Notes: generated by a model not told the origin, from the letters alone. A stretch of DNA of 64,000 nucleotides from Kaistella gelatinilytica (GCF_015679325.1 NZ_JADPVI010000001.1:558001-622000), one strand, 5' to 3'. Numbered from the stretch's first letter, positions 9,466-19,431 are shown. Numbers and translations are program-made.

Positions 9466-10083
9466 TTATTTTAATCCGGAAGTATTGATTTCGCCAAATG
9501 CTTTTAATAGATCCTCGTAAGAAATTCCTTCGCCACTCATAGTAAAAAGATATCGTTTTTTTGCAATGACCTGAATTTTTGAACTGACGTTTTCTCCACT
9601 TTTTTCCTCGGAAACTAAGGCTTTCATTCCATCGATTTCCGTGGTTTTTTCAAATCCATTTTCAGTGGTTTTTTCACGATTTCCGCCCAATCCCATCATC
9701 ATGGAGGAAACCATTGCAGATCCCATTTCACCGGCACCATCCATTATTTGTACGTCGATCGATTTTCGATCTTCTGATTTGTACTTGGCTTCCGCAGTCG
9801 TAAGAGCCATCATTGAAGTATCGCCTACAGAAATCTCGGTTCTTTTCAGTCCGAGCAAACTCTCTGGTAAAATCGCTTTTAATTCTTCGTTAGAAAGTGG
9901 AGTTGTTTTCTTTAAAACCTCGATGTTTTTAGAAACTTCGTCCACCGATTTACTTATTTCGCTGTAGTTTTTAACACCGGAAACGAGGTCAGATATACCG
10001 CCTGATTTTTCCTCTGTCTTCGTTTCACTTTTCGTACAACTGATCAAAGTGAGGGCAAGAATGCTCATCATTAATTTTTTCAT
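9466..10083 (-). CDS. Hypothetical lipoprotein
   Basis: 205 residues. A short lipoprotein signal (MKKLMMSILALTLISC) ends at lipobox Cys16, so the mature protein is probably anchored in the outer or inner membrane. The rest is soluble, with a Ser/Glu/Lys-rich linker, a conserved-looking LPESLLGLKRTEIS segment and Met-rich MGSAMVSSMMMGLGG. I do not recognise a catalytic motif. It faces rluB across a shared terminator and lies downstream of icd on the same strand, 115 nt away. Confidence 0.75.
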   Translation of the reverse strand: MKKLMMSILALTLISCTKSETKTEEKSGGISDLVSGVKNYSEISKSVDEVSKNIEVLKKTTPLSNEELKAILPESLLGLKRTEISVGDTSMMALTTAEAKYKSEDRKSIDVQIMDGAGEMGSAMVSSMMMGLGGNREKTTENGFEKTTEIDGMKALVSEEKSGENVSSKIQVIAKKRYLFTMSGEGISYEDLLKAFGEINTSGLK

Positions 10084-10198
10084 GGTATTTGCTTTTTAGT
10101 TTAAACAAAAATAGAGAATTTTTTTCATATTAGATATGGTACAAAAAATAGACTCTCCAAATAAATGAAGAGTCTTATTTAAGAATATTTTTTTTAAA

Positions 10199-12430
<2,232 letters not shown>

Positions 12431-12451
12431 TTATTAAAAATTTAAGAATTA

Positions 12452-12459
12452 CAAATTTA
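12452..12459 (-). promoter_or_regulatory. -7 promoter box TAAATTTG of icd
   Basis: On the minus strand a perfect TAnnTTTG match lies 34 nt before the icd start. A TTG at 12482-12484 sits 22 nt further up, at the edge of a GC-rich repeat island. Confidence 0.4.
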
Positions 12460-12477
12460 CTGAAATATTTAAATTTT

Positions 12478-12640
12478 AGGGCAATCCCGCCCAAGATTTT
12501 CCCCCACACCTTTTCCCAGGCTAAAAATTTGGTCGGTCGGGCTCTTCTCTCCAATTCCTCGCCTCGCCCCGCCTTTGCAAGACGAGTCGAGGCTGCGGGA
12601 TTTCCGTTGCGATCCCTATTGCGGGATTTTCGCTTTTGTC
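12478..12640. repeat. GC-rich intergenic island
   Basis: About 160 bp with many C/G runs (GTCGGGCT, CCTCGCCTCGCCCCGCC, TGCGGGATTTCCGTTGCGAT) in an otherwise AT-rich intergenic stretch of 362 bp between icd and tpx. No convincing gene. It shares small words with the islands at 22515-22600 and 55704-55800, and looks like a degenerate dispersed repeat of the sort common in Chryseobacterium-like genomes. Confidence 0.5.
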
Positions 12641-12750
12641 GAGTGATAAGTATAAAACGAAGAAGATGATATTGCTTTTTCTTTAATTTTTGAGAACTGA
12701 TTTAAGAATATTTTAACTTTTATTGAGATCACAACCTCTAAAATATTCAG

Positions 12751-12758
12751 TAAATTTG
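12751..12758 (+). promoter_or_regulatory. -7 promoter box TAAATTTG of tpx
   Basis: Perfect TAnnTTTG match 22 nt upstream of the tpx ATG. Confidence 0.5.
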
Positions 12759-12780
12759 GGTAAATAAAATAATTAGAATT

Positions 12781-13278
12781 ATGGCAGATATTACATTGCA
12801 CGGTGGTGCAGTTCATACGATCGGTTCATTGCCGGCAGTTGGCAGTACAGTAAAAAAATTCAATTTGATCAGCAAAGATCTAAAAGAAATGACGAACGAT
12901 GATTTTTCTTCAAAGAGGATCATTTTTAATATTTTCCCCAGTATCGATACCGGAGTTTGCGCTGCTTCTGCGAGAAAATTCAATGAGGAAGCTTCTGGAT
13001 TAAATAATACCGTAGTGATCAACGTTTCTAAAGATCTACCTTTTGCATTAAACAGATTTTGTGCAGCTGAAGGATTAGATAATGTCGTGAATCTCTCAGA
13101 TTTCCGTGGAACTTTCGGCGATGATTATGGCGTTACCATGATCGACTCACCAATGCAGGGTTTATTGAGCAGAGCGGTAATTGTTACGGATGAGAACGGA
13201 AAAGTTCTGTACACCGAACAGGTTCCGGAAATCGCTCAGGAACCAAACTATGAAAATGCTTTGAACGCTTTAAAATAA
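12781..13278 (+). CDS. tpx: Thiol peroxidase (Tpx, atypical 2-Cys peroxiredoxin)
   Basis: 165 residues, full length. The peroxidatic Cys60 is in IDTGVCAASAR and the resolving Cys94 in NRFCAAEG, the exact spacing of Tpx. It reduces hydroperoxides with thioredoxin. It has its own promoter box and a clear terminator, so is monocistronic. Confidence 0.95.
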   Translation: MADITLHGGAVHTIGSLPAVGSTVKKFNLISKDLKEMTNDDFSSKRIIFNIFPSIDTGVCAASARKFNEEASGLNNTVVINVSKDLPFALNRFCAAEGLDNVVNLSDFRGTFGDDYGVTMIDSPMQGLLSRAVIVTDENGKVLYTEQVPEIAQEPNYENALNALK

Positions 13279-13298
13279 ACCTTTTAAAAGATAGTTTT

Positions 13299-13334
13299 AG
13301 CCTTGTCAGGAATTAAAACTTGACAAGGTTTTTT
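13299..13334 (+). terminator. Rho-independent terminator of tpx
   Basis: Stem CCTTGTCA (13301-13308) and TGACAAGG (13321-13328) followed by TTTTTTA. Confidence 0.8.
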
Positions 13335-13371
13335 ATTTTAAGATCCAAACTTAGAAGTCCAATTTCTCAAT

Positions 13372-14583
13372 ATGAAACGTTCAGGTTCTGCAGATTTACC
13401 ACTTCACTATGGCTATGTTCCGCAATGGCTTTACGAACGGATGTCTAAACTTGGTTTGGCGGTTTTCGAAGTTTTATTGAGTGATTATGGTAAAAATGAA
13501 GTATTGCGCAGAATGAGCGATCCGTTTTGGTTTCAATGTTTTGGCGCAGTTATGGGAATGGATTGGCATTCTTCCGGCGTTACAACTTCCGTTATGGGTG
13601 CTTTAAAAAGAGTTGTAAATCCCAATGCAAAAGCTCTCGGAATTTATATTGCGGGTGGCAAAGGCAAACAATCGCTTGCAACTCCCAATCAACTTTTGAA
13701 GATTTCTGAAAGCACCGGTTTAAATGGAACAGAATTAATTCGTGCGAGTAAACTTTCTGCCAAAGTTGACACCACAGCACTTCAAGACGGTTATCAATTA
13801 TACACTCATAATTTTTTGGTGAGTGACGAAGGAAACTGGACCGTAATTCAGCAGGGAATGAATGTAAAAGATAAAACTGCGCGCCGTTATCATTGGCATT
13901 CAGAAAACTTAAAATCATTTATTGAAGAACCGCATACTGGAATTTCGGGAATTAATCAGGGAAAAATCTTAAATCTGACTGCTCATGACGCCAAAGAAAA
14001 TAGATCCGGAATTCTCGAAATTTCACACACCAATTCAGAAAAAATCATGTCTGATTTTGCGCGTTTGATTCTACCTGCACATCACGATATTCAGGCTGCA
14101 GACGTCGATCTTAAACGTTTGGGTGCATTATTACACATCACGAGAGAAACGCAACCCGAAAATTTTGAAGAACTCTTGTTATTGAAAGGAGTTGGACCCA
14201 GAACTTTACAAAGTTTAGCTTTGGTCAGCGAAGTCATTCATGGCGCACCGTCTAGATTTCAAGATCCTGCAAGATTCGCTTTCGCACATGGTGGAAAAGA
14301 TGGTCATCCGTTTCCGGTTCCGCTCAAAATTTATGATGAAACCATTTCAATTCTGCAAAAAGGAATTGAAAAATCAAAACTGGGAAATTCTGATAAACTT
14401 CAATCTGTTGAAAAATTACATCGACTCATTTCGAAAGCGGAGGAAAACTTTACACCAAACTTTGATATCAATGAAGTCATTGAAGAAGAGCGCGCCAATT
14501 CCTGGAAATATGGCGGTAAAAAAGTTTTTGGAGATGCTGAAAAACCCAAAGGACAAAAGGGTATTCAACTATCATTATTTTAA
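13372..14583 (+). CDS. DUF763 domain-containing protein
   Basis: 403 residues. The N-terminus (KRSGSADLPLHYGYVPQWL), MDWHSSGVTTSVMGALK, GIYIAGGKGKQS and the internal WTVIQQGMN segment are family signatures of DUF763. Near residues 265-285 LLLLKGVGPRTLQSLALV is a helix-hairpin-helix, pointing to DNA or RNA contact. The family is mostly known from thermophiles and archaea, with scattered bacterial members, and has no established function. The gene stands alone between tpx and the SRPBCC cluster. Confidence 0.8.
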   Translation: MKRSGSADLPLHYGYVPQWLYERMSKLGLAVFEVLLSDYGKNEVLRRMSDPFWFQCFGAVMGMDWHSSGVTTSVMGALKRVVNPNAKALGIYIAGGKGKQSLATPNQLLKISESTGLNGTELIRASKLSAKVDTTALQDGYQLYTHNFLVSDEGNWTVIQQGMNVKDKTARRYHWHSENLKSFIEEPHTGISGINQGKILNLTAHDAKENRSGILEISHTNSEKIMSDFARLILPAHHDIQAADVDLKRLGALLHITRETQPENFEELLLLKGVGPRTLQSLALVSEVIHGAPSRFQDPARFAFAHGGKDGHPFPVPLKIYDETISILQKGIEKSKLGNSDKLQSVEKLHRLISKAEENFTPNFDINEVIEEERANSWKYGGKKVFGDAEKPKGQKGIQLSLF

Positions 14584-14698
14584 ATGATATAAAATAAACA
14601 ATCTTTCGCGAGTTCATGAAGATTTTGTCTGGATGTAATTTTGATGCTTCTTTTTAAGTTTTTAAATAAATTTTTATCTTTAAATCTAAATAAAAAAT

Positions 14699-15112
14699 AT
14701 GGACCTCATAAAAATTGATATTACCATTTTAAAACCTGTAAATAAAGTCTGGGATTTCTTCACGGACCCCGAACACATTACCAAATGGAATTTTGCCACT
14801 GAGGAATGGGTTTGTCCCTCTGCCGAAAATAATTTAAAAGCAGGCGGAGATTTCAATTACAGAATGGAAGCAAAGGATGCATCTTTCGGTTTTGATTACA
14901 CCGGAACGTATGATGAGATCATTCCCCTTCAGAAAATTAAATATCATTTGAGTGATGGCAGAAAAGTAGAGGTAATATTCGAAAATATCGATGCAAACAC
15001 GACCAAAGTGATCGAAATTTTTGAGCCCGATCCATCGCAACCCCGAGATATGCAACGCGACGGATGGTATGCAATTTTAAATAATTTTCATAAGCATGTT
15101 GAAAACAATTAG
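14699..15112 (+). CDS. SRPBCC (AHSA1-like) protein, first tandem copy
   Basis: 137 residues forming a START/Bet v1-like helix-grip fold typical of AHSA1 proteins: it begins with the strand IKIDITILKPVNKVWDFFTDPEHITKWN and ends with a long C-terminal helix (GWYAILNNFHKHVE). It aligns without gaps to the protein at 15179-15592, so the two are a tandem duplication. The pocket probably binds a small hydrophobic ligand; ligand unknown. Shared pieces: KVWD, KWNF, DDGR/SDGR, MQR-GWYAIL. Confidence 0.8.
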   Translation: MDLIKIDITILKPVNKVWDFFTDPEHITKWNFATEEWVCPSAENNLKAGGDFNYRMEAKDASFGFDYTGTYDEIIPLQKIKYHLSDGRKVEVIFENIDANTTKVIEIFEPDPSQPRDMQRDGWYAILNNFHKHVENN

Positions 15113-15178
15113 CTTATAACAGCGCTTCACCGAATTAGCTTTAAATAAAATTCCGTATTTTTAGAAAAATTACTATAT

Positions 15179-15592
15179 ATGGAGCCGATCACGATTGATA
15201 TTATTATTCTGCAACCTATTCATAAAGTTTGGGATTATTTCTATAATGCTAAACATATTGTGAAGTGGAATTTTACAACCCCAAATTGGCACTGTCCAAA
15301 AGCCACGATTGATTTTCGCGAAGGTGGGCGTTTCGATTACCGGTTGGAGTGCAAAGACAATAGTTTTGGCTATAATTTTTCAGGGATCATCAATGAAATT
15401 ATAGATCAGGAATCTGTAAAAAGCAAATTAGATGATGGCCGGTTAATTGAAGTTCATTTCAGAAAAATTGACGAAAATACAACGGAAGTTATAGAAGTTT
15501 TTCAACCGGAAGCTCAATATTCAAGGGAAATGCAGCGAACTGGTTGGTATGCGATCTTAGACCGTTTTCACAAATATGTCGAGAAAAATTAA
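15179..15592 (+). CDS. SRPBCC (AHSA1-like) protein, second tandem copy
   Basis: 137 residues, collinear with the preceding gene product along its entire length, including KVWDYF, KWNFTTPNWHCP and the C-terminal GWYAILDRFHKYVEKN. The ATG follows a 66-nt gap. A terminator hairpin lies right after it (15599-15624), so it probably closes a two-gene transcript. Ligand-binding protein of unknown role. Confidence 0.8.
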   Translation: MEPITIDIIILQPIHKVWDYFYNAKHIVKWNFTTPNWHCPKATIDFREGGRFDYRLECKDNSFGYNFSGIINEIIDQESVKSKLDDGRLIEVHFRKIDENTTEVIEVFQPEAQYSREMQRTGWYAILDRFHKYVEKN

Positions 15593-15598
15593 ATAACG

Positions 15599-15624
15599 AA
15601 CAGCATAACAAATGCTGTTTTTTT
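15599..15624 (+). terminator. Terminator after the SRPBCC pair
   Basis: Hairpin AACAGCAT-AACA-AATGCTGTT followed by TTTTTT. Confidence 0.7.
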
Positions 15625-15639
15625 CTATAAAAACTTAAA

Positions 15640-16494
15640 ATGAACAATAATATATTTCCCTGTCTTTGGTTTGATGGAAACGGAAAAGAAGCCGCAATGT
15701 TCTATACCCAAACATTTGGTGGGAAAATTACAACCGACACTTCAGTAGTTTTGAATCTTGAACTTTTTGGGCAGCAATTCATGATTCTCAATGCCGGTCC
15801 ACAGTTTGAAAAAAATGCATCAATTTCTTTTATGGTTCTATGTGAAACCGAAGAAGAAGTCCAGAAATATTGGGAAAATCTCTCGCAAGGTGGAATTATT
15901 TTAATGGAATTGGGTGAATATTCGTGGAGTAAAAAATACGGTTGGGTTCGAGATCATTTTGGTGTAACCTGGCAAATTTGTCTCGCTGAAAATTTAGGCG
16001 ATCAAAAACTCGTTCCTAATTTAATGTTCATTCACCAAAATAATGGCAAAGCTCTGGAAGCGATGCAATTGTACACCAAAATTTTCCCGAATTCTAAAAT
16101 TGGCGGGGTTTTAAAATATGGAGAAGGCGTTGAAAATGAAACGCACGAAATTCCGGAGAATGTGCAACATGCTGATTTTGAAATTAATGGCTATTCTTTT
16201 TTCTGTATGGACAATTCTTTTGATCATCAGTTTGATTTTAATGAAGGAATATCTATGGTTGTAATGACCGATGATCAGGAAGAAACAGATCATTTATGGA
16301 ATTCTTTGATTGCCAATGGCGGAAGAGAATCGATGTGTGGCTGGCTCAAAGATCAGTTCGGAATGAGCTGGCAAATTGTACCCAAGAAATTACTGGAATT
16401 GATGAATGGTGAAGACCGAACAAAAGGCTTAAAGGTAATGAACGCAATGATGAATATGAAAAAAATCGTGATTGCAGACTTAGAAAATGCCTGA
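15640..16494 (+). CDS. VOC-family protein with two PhnB-like glyoxalase domains
   Basis: 284 residues built from two similar halves. Both begin with a PhnB/3-dmu-9 type segment (FPCLWFDGNGKEAAMFYTQTFG at the start, read as two blocks; LMFIHQNNGKALEAMQLY at ~130) and both end in DHFGVTWQI or DQFGMSWQIVP. The fold usually makes metal-dependent bleomycin-resistance/glyoxalase-like proteins, but PhnB-like members often lack full metal ligands. It lies between SRPBCC genes, a pairing frequent in stress-related clusters; the substrate is unknown. Confidence 0.8.
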   Translation: MNNNIFPCLWFDGNGKEAAMFYTQTFGGKITTDTSVVLNLELFGQQFMILNAGPQFEKNASISFMVLCETEEEVQKYWENLSQGGIILMELGEYSWSKKYGWVRDHFGVTWQICLAENLGDQKLVPNLMFIHQNNGKALEAMQLYTKIFPNSKIGGVLKYGEGVENETHEIPENVQHADFEINGYSFFCMDNSFDHQFDFNEGISMVVMTDDQEETDHLWNSLIANGGRESMCGWLKDQFGMSWQIVPKKLLELMNGEDRTKGLKVMNAMMNMKKIVIADLENA

Positions 16495-16519
16495 TTAAAT
16501 AAAATTAAAAACTTCAATT

Positions 16520-16963
16520 ATGGAAACTTTGAATTACGAAATTATCATCAATGCGCCTGCTCAAAAAGTTTGGGATATTCTTTGGAACGAGAAAACCTAT
16601 CCTGAATGGACGAAATTTTTTATGGAAGGTTCTCAATTAAAAACCGACTGGAAAGTGAATGGTCAAACTTATTTCCTGGATGCAAAAGGAAATGGAATGG
16701 TTTCAACGATTAAAAATCTGAATGAACCTCACGAAATAATCTTTGCACATTTAGGAATGATCAAAGACGGCGTTGAAGATACCAAAAGTCAGGCAGTCGC
16801 AGAATGGAGCGGAATGGAAGAGAAATATTTTCTGAGAGCTATTAACGAAAATACAACTGGACTCCGCGCCATCACGCACATCGAAAAAAACTACGTGGAA
16901 TATATGAATAATGGCTTCAACAAAGGTTTTGAGATCATAAAAGAACTTGCAGAAAAATCCTGA
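16520..16963 (+). CDS. SRPBCC domain protein, third copy
   Basis: 147 residues, AHSA1-like: starts NYEIIINAPAQKVWDILWNEKTYPEWT and has a C-terminal helix MNNGFNKGFEIIKELAEK. It is more distant from the two 137-residue paralogues. It begins 25 nt after the VOC gene and likely shares its transcript. Confidence 0.8.
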   Translation: METLNYEIIINAPAQKVWDILWNEKTYPEWTKFFMEGSQLKTDWKVNGQTYFLDAKGNGMVSTIKNLNEPHEIIFAHLGMIKDGVEDTKSQAVAEWSGMEEKYFLRAINENTTGLRAITHIEKNYVEYMNNGFNKGFEIIKELAEKS

Positions 16964-17018
16964 TCATAATTGGTCTTCAACAATAATTTCAATTCCTAAA
17001 AAAACCACTTTTTTTAAA

Positions 17019-17042
17019 GTAAAATAAATCTTGCATCGTCTT
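17019..17042 (+). promoter_or_regulatory. Putative ECF promoter of the sigma gene
   Basis: GTAAAAT (17019-17025), an 11-nt spacer and CGTCTT (17037-17042), preceded by TTAAA. The same bipartite motif with the same spacing occurs twice upstream of the gene at 18240. CGTC is a typical -10 core of ECF sigma promoters. The motif ends 7 nt before the ATG at 17050, so the alternative ATG at 17071 may be the real start. Confidence 0.6.
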
Positions 17043-17049
17043 ATACAAT

Positions 17050-17625
17050 ATGGACGTTGAAGTTATCGATATGTCGGAAAGGGAAAAAGAAAGTCTCATT
17101 GCACAAACTGTAAGAAATTATGGTGGAAAGTTGCTGTCTTTTATTCGTCCGAAAGTGAATAATACGGAAGATGCAGAAGATATTTTGCAGGAAGTTTGGT
17201 ATCAGTTCAGCAATCTGACTAATATTTCTGAAATCGTAAACTTAAGTGGTTGGCTCTATACCGTTTCCCGCAACAAGATAACCGACAGTTATCGCAAGAA
17301 AAAAACAGAAAATTTAGAGGATTTCACCTTTGAAAATGATGACGGCACTTTTTCCATCAAAGATATTTTGCTTCTGGATGATTCAGAAAACCCAGAACTT
17401 TTGGCCTTTCGCGAAGAGGTTTGGAAGGAACTATTTAGAGCCTTAGAAGAACTTCCGGAAAAACAGCGTCTGGCTTTTGTAGAAAGTGAAATTGAAGGAA
17501 AGAAACTGCAGGAAATTGCCGATGAACAAGGGGAAAATATCAAAACGATCATCAGCAGAAAAAATTATGCAGTGAAGCATTTGAGGAAAAGAATGGCAAT
17601 TTTGTATAAAGATCTAAACGAATAA
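17050..17625 (+). CDS. ECF-type RNA polymerase sigma factor
   Basis: 191 residues. Region 2 contains NTEDAEDILQEVWYQF and the -10-binding LSGWLYTVSRNKITDSYRKK; region 4 is ALEELPEKQRLAFVESEIEG followed by the helix-turn-helix KLQEIADEQGENIKTIISRK. No PAS or extension. No recognisable anti-sigma factor lies next to it; the next gene (10 nt downstream) encodes a 110-residue membrane protein that may take that role. A shared promoter motif (17019-17042) suggests self-regulation. Start could be 17050 or 17071 (Met8); the promoter position favours the latter unless the mRNA is leaderless. Confidence 0.88.
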   Translation: MDVEVIDMSEREKESLIAQTVRNYGGKLLSFIRPKVNNTEDAEDILQEVWYQFSNLTNISEIVNLSGWLYTVSRNKITDSYRKKKTENLEDFTFENDDGTFSIKDILLLDDSENPELLAFREEVWKELFRALEELPEKQRLAFVESEIEGKKLQEIADEQGENIKTIISRKNYAVKHLRKRMAILYKDLNE

Positions 17626-17635
17626 AAAAGAAAAA

Positions 17636-17968
17636 ATGAAAAATAGATTTAAGGGAAAGATCGCACTTTTTGCATTGTTTGCAATAGCGATGTTTTTTGC
17701 GGTTTCAGCAATTGTGATGGGACTTTGGAATTGGTTGCTACCTAATATTTTGGGTGCAAAAGTGATCACTTTCTGGCAAGCTGCGGGAATTTTAGTCTTG
17801 TCTAAAATTCTTTTCGGCGGATTTGGTGGAAGAAAAGGTTTCGGCAGCGCAAAATTTCGCAAATTAAAAGAAGAACGAATGAACGGAATGTCGGACGAGG
17901 AAAAACAAAAATTCAAAGAAATGTGGAAACAGCGTTGTGATCGTGGTTTCTTCCGGGATAAATGTTAA
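17636..17968 (+). CDS. Small membrane protein in the sigma-factor operon
   Basis: 110 residues, starting 10 nt after the sigma gene. Two hydrophobic segments (~10-32 and ~42-62), a Gly/Phe-rich turn (FGGFGGRKGFGSAKF), then a charged helix with SDEEKQKFKEMWKQRC and a second Cys at the C-terminus. I do not recognise the family. Operon position suggests it modulates the sigma factor or is its effector. Its charged Cys-bearing tail resembles that of the protein at 18240-18506. Confidence 0.8.
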   Translation: MKNRFKGKIALFALFAIAMFFAVSAIVMGLWNWLLPNILGAKVITFWQAAGILVLSKILFGGFGGRKGFGSAKFRKLKEERMNGMSDEEKQKFKEMWKQRCDRGFFRDKC

Positions 17969-17993
17969 TTAAAATTGTTATTAAGATCAATAG

Positions 17994-18018
17994 AAACGGA
18001 CTTTTGTCCGTTTTTTTA
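17994..18018 (+). terminator. Terminator of the sigma-factor operon
   Basis: Hairpin AAACGGAC-TTTT-GTCCGTTT followed by a T run. Confidence 0.8.
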
Positions 18019-18085
18019 TATTTAAAGTGAGAAATGGCTTTTTCTGGCAATTGAAAATATTTAAATTTTTTAGTCAACTTTTAAT

Positions 18086-18109
18086 GTAAAATTTAGAGTG
18101 ATTCGTCTT
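18086..18109 (+). promoter_or_regulatory. Putative ECF promoter P1 of the 88-residue gene
   Basis: GTAAAAT (18086-18092), 11-nt spacer, CGTCTT (18104-18109); upstream TTAAT. Identical spacing to the motifs at 17019 and 18170. Confidence 0.55.
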
Positions 18110-18169
18110 GATAAGAAAGATGATCTTCTAAAAGTTTAAACTTTAAAATAAATTATAAAAATGTTTAAA

Positions 18170-18193
18170 GTAAAATAGGAAATGATTCGTCTT
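18170..18193 (+). promoter_or_regulatory. Putative ECF promoter P2 of the 88-residue gene
   Basis: GTAAAAT (18170-18176), 11-nt spacer, CGTCTT (18188-18193), 47 nt before the ATG at 18240. The wider block TTAAAGTAAAAT is the same 12 bases as before the sigma gene. Confidence 0.6.
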
Positions 18194-18239
18194 TAATAAA
18201 AGAATAGTAGTAAAACATAAAATTTAAAATTTAAAAAAA

Positions 18240-18506
18240 ATGAAAAATTCAAATTTAAAAGGTGCATTCGGTGCACTTGCAGTAGTAGGAATTGCTTTGG
18301 CAGTTAAAAAAATGTCAGCAAGAAAAAAAGCGATGAAAGGAATTTTCGAAGAATACGACATCAAAGGTAGAACGCCTTTCGCATTTGCCGACAAAATAAG
18401 AGAACTTGATGATGAAAAATATGCAGAATTAAAAGGAAAATTAAAAGAAAAGTTTTCTTCTAGATGTTGCAGTCGAAATCGAAAAAACGAAAGTGCTGAA
18501 GCGTAA
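18240..18506 (+). CDS. Small hypothetical protein, probable ECF-sigma target
   Basis: 88 residues. A short hydrophobic N-terminal stretch (AFGALAVVGIALAV) is followed by basic residues, a segment GRTPFAFADKIRELDDEKYAELKG and a Lys-rich helix ending in FSSRCCSRNRK. I do not recognise a named family. Two tandem copies of the sigma-gene promoter motif lie upstream, so it is likely under the control of the sigma factor at 17050. A terminator follows directly. Confidence 0.75.
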   Translation: MKNSNLKGAFGALAVVGIALAVKKMSARKKAMKGIFEEYDIKGRTPFAFADKIRELDDEKYAELKGKLKEKFSSRCCSRNRKNESAEA

Positions 18507-18535
18507 GAAAATTTGCGAGTCGCTCATTAATTTTT

Positions 18536-18569
18536 AAAACGGAGGGATTTATTCTCTCCGTTTTTTTTT
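18536..18569 (+). terminator. Terminator after the 88-residue gene
   Basis: Stem ACGGAG and CTCCGT around GGATTTATT, followed by nine T. Confidence 0.75.
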
Positions 18570-18612
18570 GCGGAAAACTTTAAATCCTTACTTTTGTGTA
18601 TCGCATTCGTCA

Positions 18613-19263
18613 ATGAAAAACTACTATTATTTTCTCGGGATCTTAGAAAATGCTTCGGAAGAAGATATTAAGAAAGCCTTCAGAAAATTATCTTTAAAAT
18701 ACCATCCCGATAAAAACCCCAATGATGATTTTTTTGAAAATCGTTTTCGGGAGATCCGTGAAGCGTATGACATTTTGGGAGATCCTGAAAAACGCCGGAT
18801 TTACGACGAAAATTTAGGACATCAACAAAGAAGTTACCGGCCGACGATGCCACCTTTCATCAAAACTTTTTCAGCAAACAGAATCAGAGTTAAAAAGGGG
18901 GAAGAAGTGATCATCACCTGGCAAACTCAAAATGCAGACATTGTGAAAATTCTGCCTTTTGGTCTTGAGAAAGGGTATGGAGAAAGAGTTTTTAAGATCA
19001 ATGAATTTAAAGACGGTAAATTTAATATTTTACTTCACGCGACCAATTCACTGCTCAACAAAACAATTGTTCGGGGAATTACGGTTACTGAAGTTTTTGA
19101 AAATGATAAAGAGAAATTCAGAAATGACGTGGAGGAAATGTTTAAACCGCAGAAACCTTCAAGAACAAATCCAGGCGGTCAGTCAAAATTTTTACGGTTT
19201 GTTTTCGCTGCAATTCTTTTGCTCGTTGCTGTTTTGCTTCTGATCAAAACATTTTCCAGCTAG
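18613..19263 (+). CDS. DnaJ-domain membrane protein
   Basis: 216 residues from ATG 18613 (an earlier in-frame ATG at 18568 overlaps the preceding terminator and is unlikely). Residues 1-65 are a J domain (YYFLGILENASEEDIKKAF, HPD motif in LKYHPDKNP, EAYDILGDPEKRRIYD). The middle is a beta-rich domain (~80-155) resembling the non-catalytic region of DnaJ-like anchors, and residues ~192-214 form one C-terminal membrane span. It likely recruits DnaK to the membrane. It lacks the zinc-finger and G/F regions of full DnaJ. Confidence 0.85.
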   Translation: MKNYYYFLGILENASEEDIKKAFRKLSLKYHPDKNPNDDFFENRFREIREAYDILGDPEKRRIYDENLGHQQRSYRPTMPPFIKTFSANRIRVKKGEEVIITWQTQNADIVKILPFGLEKGYGERVFKINEFKDGKFNILLHATNSLLNKTIVRGITVTEVFENDKEKFRNDVEEMFKPQKPSRTNPGGQSKFLRFVFAAILLLVAVLLLIKTFSS

Positions 19264-19278
19264 ATCGAAGTTGTTTTC

Positions 19279-19431
19279 CTACGCCAATTTTAATCTTCCG
19301 GGACATTTTTTACATCGTTTTCCTTTCTTAAATTTTTTGCAGCAATTTTTTTTAGTGCAGAACATTTCTTCCTGTCTAGCAGAGAACGGGCTCAGTGGAG
19401 CAATTTTAAATGGAACGATGGATACATTCAT
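19279..19431 (-). CDS. 50-residue Cys/Lys-rich small protein
   Basis: ATG at 19431, TAG at 19279-19281. The N-terminal half is ordinary (MNVSIVPFKIAPLSPFSARQ); the C-terminal half has five Cys at positions 25, 30, 31, 40 and 43 among Lys/Arg residues (CTKKNCCKKFKKGKRCKKCP). This is the kind of cluster that binds a metal or nucleic acid. It occupies most of the gap between the DnaJ gene and gcvP, convergent to DnaJ and divergent from gcvP. I recall similar short Cys/Lys tails in other flavobacteria but cannot name a family. Confidence 0.6.
   Translation of the reverse strand: MNVSIVPFKIAPLSPFSARQEEMFCTKKNCCKKFKKGKRCKKCPGRLKLA

Noticed and set aside
12616..12816. 66-codon frame on the minus strand in the gap before tpx
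   Set aside because: It covers part of the GC-rich island, the promoter and the start of tpx; composition is not protein-like.
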